The notes beneath the pieces were generated by a model. It was not told the origin of the DNA. It saw only the letters and a program-made list of their open reading frames with translations, and did not search any database. The translations under genes were made by a program, and so were the position numbers. 64,000 bases of DNA from Woeseiaceae bacterium (lineage in GTDB: Bacteria > Pseudomonadota > Gammaproteobacteria > Steroidobacterales > Woeseiaceae): contig JANQMR010000017.1 of the NCBI GenBank assembly GCA_028279985.1, positions 25,141 through 89,140 on the forward strand, given 5' to 3'. This document shows, one piece after another, positions 58,094 to 64,000 of this stretch (position 1 is the first letter of the stretch; every line of letters starts with the position of its first letter).

Positions 58094-58702
58094 TTACCGT
58101 AACACGGTTTTCGCAAGGTTCCGGTGCACATCGAAACGGCAAACCGCACCGGCCGCCGCGGCGCAGGTCGTTTCGACCACGCGGTAGTCGTCGGCGACCA
58201 GACGACGGAACAGCCGCTCGAAAACAGCCGCATGCCAGTCGCAGACCGGGCGCTCGGCGCACTCCCCGCGCACGACCGGGTTGCCGGCGATCTCGAAGAC
58301 CAGCGGCTTAAGCGACGCCACGCGGAATGTACCGGAGCCGGCAAAGGTCCAGGCGTGCCGGGTAATCGCCCGCGACAAGGCGCGAGCCGCCAGACCGGCG
58401 GGCAACAGCCTCAACACCGTCCTGGCGAAAGCGGGAATACGGTTGGCGATCACATAATCGCCGGTCGCAGCGCCCGCGCTTGCCGCTACGGCCGGGGCAA
58501 TGTCCGGCAAGTCGCGCCGGAGCGCCTGGTGCAGGCGCGCTACCGGCGCCTCGTCGATCATGTCCCGGCCGTCCGGCAGCTCGGCGACACCGGCGTCCAG
58601 GAACAGGCGCCGCCGCGCGTCGGTACCGACGCGCTCGTCCAGAACGGGCACCAGTTGCAGGATCGCGTTGGGTCCGATGCGAGCCGTATCGCCCGCGCGC
58701 AT
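58094..58702 (-). CDS. bchJ: BchJ-like V4R-domain protein (bacteriochlorophyll synthesis)
   Basis: A 202-residue protein of the BchJ/V4R family. RIGPNAILQLVPVL, LPDGRDMIDE and a C-terminal region with cysteines (ERPVCDWHAAVFERLF, VETTCAAA) are family features. BchJ was first named a 4-vinyl reductase, but later work made BciA/BciB the reductases and left BchJ as a probable substrate carrier or accessory factor in chlorophyllide synthesis. The ATG follows the bchE stop directly (TGAATG), so the two are coupled. Confidence 0.87.
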   Translation of the reverse strand: MRAGDTARIGPNAILQLVPVLDERVGTDARRRLFLDAGVAELPDGRDMIDEAPVARLHQALRRDLPDIAPAVAASAGAATGDYVIANRIPAFARTVLRLLPAGLAARALSRAITRHAWTFAGSGTFRVASLKPLVFEIAGNPVVRGECAERPVCDWHAAVFERLFRRLVADDYRVVETTCAAAAGAVCRFDVHRNLAKTVLR

Positions 58703-60361
58703 TCAGTGCACCCTGTCGCCTGCTTGCGCCTCGGTCTCGTCGAGCTGCCGGTTCGTGCCGCCGCAGGCCTTGATAGCTTCGACCGGCACGACAACCGTTT
58801 CCCCGCCGCCGTTTCGCCGTTGGGCGCGCAGGCGTTCTGCGCGATCGGCCGCGGCTTCCCAGTCCTCGAGTTGAGCCTTGGCGAGACGCTTGGATTCGTC
58901 GAAATGAAAATCGACTTTTTTCTTCGACTGCGGTCCCCAGTAGCCGACCTTGCCCAGGTCGTAGAAGGTCCGCTGGAAACCCGCTTTCATGAAGGCTTTT
59001 AGGCAGCCCAGCAGGTAACGCCGGCGAAAACCCGTACCCCGCCAGGGGTAATGGAACAACGCCTTTTTCATATAGAAGCGACGGTAGTTGTTCATCACCC
59101 GGTCCAGCAGCTCGGCGCGCTCCATCGCGGCGGGCTTCATGATCGGTGTCACGAAGTTGTACTTCGAGAAGTCGAACACCTCGACCTTGTCGCCCAGTTC
59201 CTGGAACAGCGGCGTAAACGGCCAGGGCGTGTACATGGCCCAGTTGGCGAGATCCGGTTGCCAGTCCCAGGCCATCCGGTAGGTTTGTTCGAGGGTTTCG
59301 GGCGTTTCGTTGTCGAGCCCGACAATGAACTGCGCCTCGACAAAGATATCGGCGTCGCGCAGCAGTTTGATTGCCCGGCGGTTGTCGTCTACCCGCGTTT
59401 CCTTGTTGAACCGGTCCAGTTTCAATTGGGTGGCGGCCTCGGTGCCCAGGGAGACGTGCACGAGTCCTGCCTTGCGGTACAGCGGCAGCAGCTTCTCGTC
59501 GCGCAGGATGTCCGTGACCCGGGTATTGATACCCCATTTCACCCGGTCCGGCAGATCGCGGGCAATGAGCTCCTCGCAGAAAGCGACGAACTTCTTGCGA
59601 TGAATCGTGGGTTCCTCGTCGGCGAGAATGAAAAAGCCCACGTCGTGATCGTTGACCAGTGCCTCGATCTCGTCGACGACCTTGATCGGATCGCGTATCC
59701 GGTAGTCGCGCCAGAACTTCCACTGCGAACAAAACGAGCAGGTGAACGGACAGCCGCGCGCCATGTTCGGAATCGCGACACGCACACCGAGCGGCACGTA
59801 GATGTATTTCTCCCATTCCAGCAGCGACCAGTCCGGCGTAATGCCGTCGAGGTTCTTGACCGTCGGCGCCGACGGCGTCGCGACGATTTGCTCACCGTCG
59901 CGAAAAGCGAGTCCGCGTACCTGGTGCCTGTCTTCCGGCCATCGCCCCCGGCTGACGGTATTGACGAACTCGACGAGGATCTCCTCGCCTTCTCCGCGAA
60001 CGACGACGTCGACCGCGTCGGACTCGCTCAACACCTGTTTGTACATGAAGGTCGCGTGCACGCCGCCGATGATACGCAGCGCGCCCGGCGCCGCCTCGCG
60101 GGCGATCTCCAGCACGCGTTCGGCCGTGTAGATCGACGGCGTGATCGCGGTGGTACCGACGATGTCCGGCCGGAGTTCGGCGATACGGTCGCGCAGGTCC
60201 TCGTCGGACAGGTGATTGGTCATCGCGTCCAAGAAATGGATGTCGTCGTAGCCCGCGCCCTTGAGCGCGCCGGCGAGGTAGGCAACCCAGGCCGGCGGCC
60301 AGTTACCGGCGATCTCGGCGCCGCCGGAATGGTAGTTCGGGTGAACCAGAACAATGCGCAT
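58703..60361 (-). CDS. bchE: Mg-protoporphyrin IX monomethyl ester anaerobic oxidative cyclase
   Basis: A 552-residue B12-binding radical SAM enzyme that forms ring E of (bacterio)chlorophyll without oxygen. N-terminal cobalamin-type domain with [19 protein letters not shown] and [12 protein letters not shown]. The radical SAM cluster cysteines are 204, 208 and 211 in [17 protein letters not shown]. The C-terminal half has [32 protein letters not shown] and [14 protein letters not shown]. Identity to known BchE is high by recall over the full length, not just the superfamily. AGGGGAG lies before the ATG. It is followed by bchJ, but no other photosynthesis genes are in this window. Confidence 0.92.
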   Translation of the reverse strand: MRIVLVHPNYHSGGAEIAGNWPPAWVAYLAGALKGAGYDDIHFLDAMTNHLSDEDLRDRIAELRPDIVGTTAITPSIYTAERVLEIAREAAPGALRIIGGVHATFMYKQVLSESDAVDVVVRGEGEEILVEFVNTVSRGRWPEDRHQVRGLAFRDGEQIVATPSAPTVKNLDGITPDWSLLEWEKYIYVPLGVRVAIPNMARGCPFTCSFCSQWKFWRDYRIRDPIKVVDEIEALVNDHDVGFFILADEEPTIHRKKFVAFCEELIARDLPDRVKWGINTRVTDILRDEKLLPLYRKAGLVHVSLGTEAATQLKLDRFNKETRVDDNRRAIKLLRDADIFVEAQFIVGLDNETPETLEQTYRMAWDWQPDLANWAMYTPWPFTPLFQELGDKVEVFDFSKYNFVTPIMKPAAMERAELLDRVMNNYRRFYMKKALFHYPWRGTGFRRRYLLGCLKAFMKAGFQRTFYDLGKVGYWGPQSKKKVDFHFDESKRLAKAQLEDWEAAADRAERLRAQRRNGGGETVVVPVEAIKACGGTNRQLDETEAQAGDRVH

Positions 60362-60601
60362 GACAGCTCCCCTGGCTGAGCCCTCACCGTATTACAGGAC
60401 ATCGTCGGCGCAATAGGGGTTTACCGCAGGCGGGGCCGCACCCGTTTTGGAGGAGATTCGGCCAGTTCGGCCGCTGCGGCGGCTCTGCACAAGTCGCGGC
60501 GGGTAACTCGCCCGGTAGAAGGCGCAGAACGGCTGAAAAGCCGCCCGAGCTTGCTGGCTTGAGGCGGCTTCGCGTATCGTTGGTGGTGGAAGGCTTCGAA
60601 G

Positions 60602-62542
60602 TTGAAAACTCTGATCTCTTGGACCGCGCTCTTCTTATTTGCAGCTTGGCCCCCATCCCAAGCCGCCGCTCAGGACTGGCCCCATTGGGGCGGCGACCTC
60701 GGTGGCACGCGGTTCGCCGATGTCCCTAGCCTCACGCCCGAGACAGTGGGCAGGCTCGAGGAAGCCTGGCGGTTTCGGACCGGAGACTCGACAGAGGGCT
60801 CCGGGTATTTCGGGAATCCGTCATCGTTCAAGAGCACGCCGATTCTCATTGCCGACCGGCTGATCTTCACCACGCCCTTCAACCGGGTCATTGCTCTCGA
60901 CCCTGTCACGGGGAAGGAGTTATGGCGCTTCGATCCCGAAGTCGATTTCACCATCGAGTATTCCGAGATGTTCACATCTCGCGGGGTGGCCGCGCATGAG
61001 AAGCCAAGCAGTCCGACCGACACGCCATGTCATACGCGCGTTTTCCTCGGCACGCTCGATGCGCGGTTGATCGCGGTAGACGCCGTCACCGGAATGCCTT
61101 GTCTGGAATTCGGCAAGGCCGGCGAAGTGGACCTCACATCGGGAATACGCCGGGTGCGCCGCGGAGAATACTCCATCACTTCGCCGCCGACCGTCGTGAA
61201 CGGCATTGTCGTCGTTGGATCGTCCATCGGCGACAACGGCGCCGCACGGCTCGAAGACGGTACCGTTCGCGGTTTCGACGCGTTGACGGGTGAGTTGCTT
61301 TGGTCTTTCAATCCGGTGCCAAGACAAGCGGGCGATCCCGGCGCGGAGAGTTGGCCCGACGAGAGCTATCGCCAAACCGGCGCCGCGAACGTCTGGAGCG
61401 TCATGTCGGCCGATGCGGAGCGCGATCTCGTTTTCTTGCCGACGAGTTCGCCATCGCCCGATTTTTTCGGAGGCAAGCGCCCCGGCGACAATCTTCACGC
61501 CAATTCGCTAGTCGCATTGAAGGCAAGGACAGGGGAGCTGGTTTGGGCCTATCAGATCGTTCGTCACGACCTGTGGGACTATGACCTGGCCTCACAGCCG
61601 CTTCTGGCGGACATCGACATCGACGGCGTGTCTACGCCCGTCGTCGCGCAAGCGACCAAGATGGGATTCGTCTTCGTCCTGCATAGGGAAACCGGCGAAC
61701 CGATCCATCCCGTCGAGGAAAGACCAGTTCCCGTTTCCGATGTGCCGGGCGAGTCGGCGGCCAGCGCCCAGCGCTTCCCGGCGATACGGCTTCACGAAAT
61801 CGGGAAAGCGCTGCCGCCGATTTTTGCGGTCGATGACGCCCATGTCGCGAAATGCGAAGAGATGCTCGGGGGCGCTCGCTATGAGGGGATATTCACGCCG
61901 CCCAGCCTGGACGGGACCGTCCTGTTTCCCGGAAATCCGGGAGGCGTGAATTGGGGGTCGATGGCTGCGTATGAAGCCGGCAGCGTGGCCGTGGTCGCCG
62001 TGAACCGCCTGCCGACGCTGGTAAAGTTGATTCCCCGCCGCGAGTTTCGCCAACGCCGCAAGAAAGCGGTGCTCAACGGGGTAGAAGCGGAATTCACGGC
62101 TCAAAGCGGCACGCCATACGGTATGGCGCGGTTTGAATTGTTCAATGGCGAAAGCGGCTTTCATTGTCTGGAAGGCCCCTGGTCGACGCTTGTCGCCATC
62201 GATCTCGCAACAGCCGAGACGCTCTGGGAAGTGCCCGCCGGACGGCGACCCGGCATCGACGACGATCATCCCGCGGCGAGTTGGGGATACTTCGCGAATG
62301 GCGGGCCTGTCGTGACATCGGGCGGCCTCGTTTTTCTGGCCACGCAATATGACCGTATGCTTCGCGCTTACGATTTGCGCAATGGAGGCGTTGTCTGGAG
62401 CGAAGCGCTTCCGGCGGGCCCCCAGGCCACGCCCATGGTCTATGAGCGGAATGGCGACGCTTACCTCGTGCTGACGCTGGGGGGCCTGACGGCCGAGGGT
62501 CGGCGGGGAGACCATGTCATCGCCTATCGCCTACCTAGGTGA
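60602..62542 (+). CDS. Secreted PQQ-dependent quinoprotein dehydrogenase
   Basis: A 646-residue eight-bladed quinoprotein of the pyrroloquinoline-quinone dehydrogenase family, with a signal peptide (LISWTALFLFAAW...AAA) and no membrane anchor. DWPHWGGDLGGTRFADV, VIALDPVTGKELWRFDP, GTLDARLIAVDAVTG, VWAYQIVRHDLWDYDLASQP and GVVWSEALPAGPQATP are typical propeller blades. The closest named relatives are quinoprotein glucose dehydrogenases. The start appears to be TTG at 60602, with GGAAGG about 8 bases upstream. PQQ synthesis genes are not in the window. It may begin a lower-GC accessory stretch that continues to the right edge. Confidence 0.88.
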   Translation: MKTLISWTALFLFAAWPPSQAAAQDWPHWGGDLGGTRFADVPSLTPETVGRLEEAWRFRTGDSTEGSGYFGNPSSFKSTPILIADRLIFTTPFNRVIALDPVTGKELWRFDPEVDFTIEYSEMFTSRGVAAHEKPSSPTDTPCHTRVFLGTLDARLIAVDAVTGMPCLEFGKAGEVDLTSGIRRVRRGEYSITSPPTVVNGIVVVGSSIGDNGAARLEDGTVRGFDALTGELLWSFNPVPRQAGDPGAESWPDESYRQTGAANVWSVMSADAERDLVFLPTSSPSPDFFGGKRPGDNLHANSLVALKARTGELVWAYQIVRHDLWDYDLASQPLLADIDIDGVSTPVVAQATKMGFVFVLHRETGEPIHPVEERPVPVSDVPGESAASAQRFPAIRLHEIGKALPPIFAVDDAHVAKCEEMLGGARYEGIFTPPSLDGTVLFPGNPGGVNWGSMAAYEAGSVAVVAVNRLPTLVKLIPRREFRQRRKKAVLNGVEAEFTAQSGTPYGMARFELFNGESGFHCLEGPWSTLVAIDLATAETLWEVPAGRRPGIDDDHPAASWGYFANGGPVVTSGGLVFLATQYDRMLRAYDLRNGGVVWSEALPAGPQATPMVYERNGDAYLVLTLGGLTAEGRRGDHVIAYRLPR

Positions 62543-62586
62543 AGACGAGCGGTACGGGCGGTCAGCCCGTCCCACCGGAGACCAGC

Positions 62587-62636
62587 GCAAAGCGCTTTGC
62601 AGCGAGGCAGATAACGGCGGATAACGGCGGATAACG
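62587..62636. repeat. Palindrome and 10-bp tandem repeat after the quinoprotein gene
   Basis: GCAAAGCGCTTTGC (62587-62600) is a perfect 14-base palindrome. It is followed by the 10-base unit ATAACGGCGG repeated 2.6 times (62611-62636). There is no T-run, so terminator function is uncertain. Confidence 0.75.
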
Positions 62637-62741
62637 TAAGCTTCGAACATCCGCTGTTTCCTTATTAATTCAATGGGTTAATGGGTTAAAGAGCCACCGT
62701 ATCCAGATCGTGTCCAACGGAAGCCGGGACGTGCCCGCGGC

Positions 62742-62797
62742 TTGGCTATCCCATGATCCTATAGTATTCTCTACATAAATCTACAAAAGCGTAGAGG
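62742..62797 (+). promoter_or_regulatory. Promoter and likely autoregulatory operator of the toxin-antitoxin pair
   Basis: TTGGCT (62742-62747), a 17-base spacer and TATTCT (62765-62770) form a reasonable sigma70 promoter. Overlapping the -10 region are TCTCTAC (62768-62774), a direct TCTAC (62780-62784) and the inverted GTAGAGG (62791-62797). Ribbon-helix-helix antitoxins usually bind such short repeats to repress their own operon. Confidence 0.5.
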
Positions 62798-62807
62798 ATA
62801 AGCTGCC

Positions 62808-63074
62808 ATGTCTACAACCACACAAGTTTCCGCCTACATCTCGGCAGAAACCAAGGCCGAGGTTGAAGCCTATGTGAAGCGCCGCGGTATCAAGAAAGCC
62901 TACCTGATCGAAGAGGCGCTGCAGCACCACCTACAGGCATTGCGTGAGATACCAGAGGATTTGGTGATTCCCTCCCGGCTGATGCTGACCGATGAGGCGA
63001 TGGCAGAAATCGCCGAGCGCATCACTCGGGAAGACCAGCCTACTGGAGCTCTGAAAGCATTGTTCCGTGACTGA
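62808..63074 (+). CDS. Ribbon-helix-helix antitoxin
   Basis: An 88-residue protein. The N-terminal 50 residues (TTQVSAYISAETKAEVEAYV...KKAYLIEEALQHHLQAL) form a CopG/RHH-like DNA-binding domain. The C-terminal tail is acidic and probably disordered until it binds the toxin. It overlaps the GNAT gene by eight bases and sits behind repeats that look like its operator. RHH + GNAT pairs act as TacA-TacT or AtaR-AtaT type systems. Confidence 0.82.
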   Translation: MSTTTQVSAYISAETKAEVEAYVKRRGIKKAYLIEEALQHHLQALREIPEDLVIPSRLMLTDEAMAEIAERITREDQPTGALKALFRD

Positions 63075-63615
63075 TGCGAAACCCGAAGTTCGCGTCCGGA
63101 GACTGGAAGCGCAGGACGACCGAACCGTGTTTCGCAGTGGAGACATCGATCTCGATCGCTATTTCCAGCGCTACGCTGGGCAGAATCAGTTTCGGCACCA
63201 TATCGGAACGACCTATGTCGCCGTTCAACGGGATCAGATCGTCGGCTTCGTCACCGTATCCAGCGGAGAGATGGTCGCGGAAAAGTTGGCGAAAAACCTG
63301 CGTCGACGCCTCCCCGCATACCCTCTTCCCGTCCTACGCCTAGCCCGACTGGCCGTGGACGAAAGGTTCCAGGGGCACGGCATCGGACGCCTTCTGTTAC
63401 GCGCCATGCTTAGCCTCGCCCTGGAGATGCGGGACCGCGTTGGCTGTATCGGTGTTGTGGTGGATGCGAAACCGGATGCGGTCACCTTCTATTCATCCTT
63501 AGGTTTCGAACCAATCAACCTGATCAGTGGCGGCCTCGGCGATCGACCCGAGCCCGTCGCCATGTTCCTGCCCATTGGCCCGATCGCTGCTGCGGTCAGC
63601 TCGGCCAAAGAATGA
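63067..63615 (+). CDS. GNAT acetyltransferase toxin
   Basis: A 182-residue GCN5-related N-acetyltransferase. The acetyl-CoA pyrophosphate loop is DERFQGHGIGRLLLRAML. FRSGDIDLDRYFQRYAGQNQ and the conserved tyrosine in VTFYSSLGFEPI match TacT/AtaT/ItaT-type toxins, which acetylate aminoacyl-tRNAs and stop translation. The start is GTG at 63067, overlapping the antitoxin stop. The pair is self-contained and lies in the accessory right end. Confidence 0.85.
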   Translation: MTDAKPEVRVRRLEAQDDRTVFRSGDIDLDRYFQRYAGQNQFRHHIGTTYVAVQRDQIVGFVTVSSGEMVAEKLAKNLRRRLPAYPLPVLRLARLAVDERFQGHGIGRLLLRAMLSLALEMRDRVGCIGVVVDAKPDAVTFYSSLGFEPINLISGGLGDRPEPVAMFLPIGPIAAAVSSAKE

Positions 63616-63714
63616 GCGAGCTGGTTTGCAACGGCGATGCCGATCTAATGGCGCTTTGCGTCTGGTAGCGGGCGCTGGCTTTAGTCGCTGCTTGCAGAAA
63701 CGCACCTGACAAAT

Positions 63715-63758
63715 GTCAACTCCGGTTGACTTACCGCGGTAAGTCAACTAAAGTTGAC
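63715..63758. promoter_or_regulatory. Double GTCAAC-N4-GTTGAC operator with embedded promoter
   Basis: GTCAAC-TCCG-GTTGAC (63715-63730) and GTCAAC-TAAA-GTTGAC (63743-63758) are two identical-architecture palindromes whose starts are 28 bases apart. The intervening bases extend into a perfect palindrome from 63725 to 63748 centred on CCGCGG. TTGACT (63726-63731), a 17-base spacer and TAAAGT (63749-63754) form a promoter overlapped by both sites. Transcription would begin near the ATG at 63761. Confidence 0.7.
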
Positions 63759-63760
63759 GC

Positions 63761-63970
63761 ATGCTTGATGAAAGCACTCTGCCGTCCACAAAAGATCCCG
63801 GCAATGCGCTCGGAGCTGTGGTGGCGCTCAAGCGGTTGACGGCCCGATTCGAACGCAACGCAGTAAAGCAGGCCCTGGCTCAAGGTTGGACCTATGCCGA
63901 GATTGCGGAGGCGCTGGGAATTACCAAACAGGCCGTCCACAAAAAGTACGCCAAGTTGCGCAAACAATAG
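63761..63970 (+). CDS. Small helix-turn-helix protein
   Basis: A 69-residue protein whose C-terminal half is a helix-turn-helix of the sigma70 region 4/HTH_23-like type: AVKQALAQGWTYAEIAEALG, then ITKQAVHKKYAKLRKQ as recognition helix. There is no other domain. There is no ribosome-binding site, and the predicted transcript may start at or next to the ATG, making it leaderless. It is probably a repressor of itself through the double operator immediately upstream, and perhaps of a gene beyond the right edge. Confidence 0.75.
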   Translation: MLDESTLPSTKDPGNALGAVVALKRLTARFERNAVKQALAQGWTYAEIAEALGITKQAVHKKYAKLRKQ

Positions 63971-64000
63971 TCGGGGGTGTCGGATGCTTAAAGCAATGAG

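Noticed and set aside
58308..59816. A 502-codon open frame antisense-register within bchE/bchJ
   Set aside because: It is another frame of a GC-rich gene, dominated by Arg/Gly/Ala, and overlaps strongly recognised BchE coding sequence on the same strand.
63972..64000. Possible third copy of the 73-bp hairpin at the right edge
   Set aside because: Only about ten bases (CGGGGGTGTC) match the left arm and the following bases diverge; the window ends before a right arm could be seen.

Overview
This is a GC-rich, densely coded chromosomal segment of a gammaproteobacterium. The evidence is the gene content: FimV- and FimX-like pilus/polarity proteins, EpmA with an EF-P that carries the modifiable lysine at position 34, ParC/ParE, the nrdR-ribD-ribE-ribBA-ribH-nusB-thiL-pgpA order, a DUF1820 protein and a 1292-residue PurL. 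A bchE-bchJ pair (bacteriochlorophyll synthesis) suggests a phototrophic or formerly phototrophic lineage. The species cannot be named from the sequence alone. I see no tRNA, rRNA, CRISPR array or riboswitch.

Layout. 1-5265: aroC (cut by the left edge) and prmB face a rightward run of a SCO-family protein, a PCuAC copper chaperone, psd, epmA and msrC, which converges on efp. 5761-10341: FimX-like and FimV-like genes. 10350-15275: parC, parE and a TrhA/hemolysin III membrane protein, all leftward. 15276-18275: an accessory island with a decayed transposase fragment, an unrecognised 356-residue gene and an intact REP-type Y1 transposase flanked by paired inverted motifs. 18276-20738: rubrerythrin, an Fe-S protein and DUF3501, with a terminator inside the unit. 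20879-24679: xseB, an M20 peptidase, a kinase-cNMP fusion and pgpA. 24676-31498: thiL, nusB, the riboflavin genes, nrdR and glyA. 31633-41612: a deacetylase, ettA, a DUF4145-like gene, purL, DUF1820 and an orphan T6SS-type FHA protein. 41626-44915: MaoC, CitE-like and acs. 45268-51802: an aldose dehydrogenase and a three-gene phosphorelay leading to cyclic-di-GMP. 51820-57509: a solute-binding-like protein and a CHASE2/secreted protein/M48 protease unit. 57737-60361: cutA, bchJ and bchE. 60602-63970: a PQQ dehydrogenase, an RHH-GNAT toxin-antitoxin pair and a small HTH gene with a double operator.

Functional themes. Copper delivery to cytochrome oxidase (SCO plus PCuAC), EF-P modification, cofactor synthesis (riboflavin, thiamine), c-di-GMP/pilus control (a degenerate FimX and a probably active GGDEF-EAL response regulator) and envelope quality control are all represented.

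The most unusual non-coding signals are four. First, a 73-bp hairpin present twice, with compensatory stem changes and a conserved loop. Second, many short perfect or near-perfect tandem duplications at gene boundaries. Third, the paired motifs around the Y1 transposase. Fourth, a duplicated GTCAAC-N4-GTTGAC operator immediately before a possibly leaderless HTH gene.
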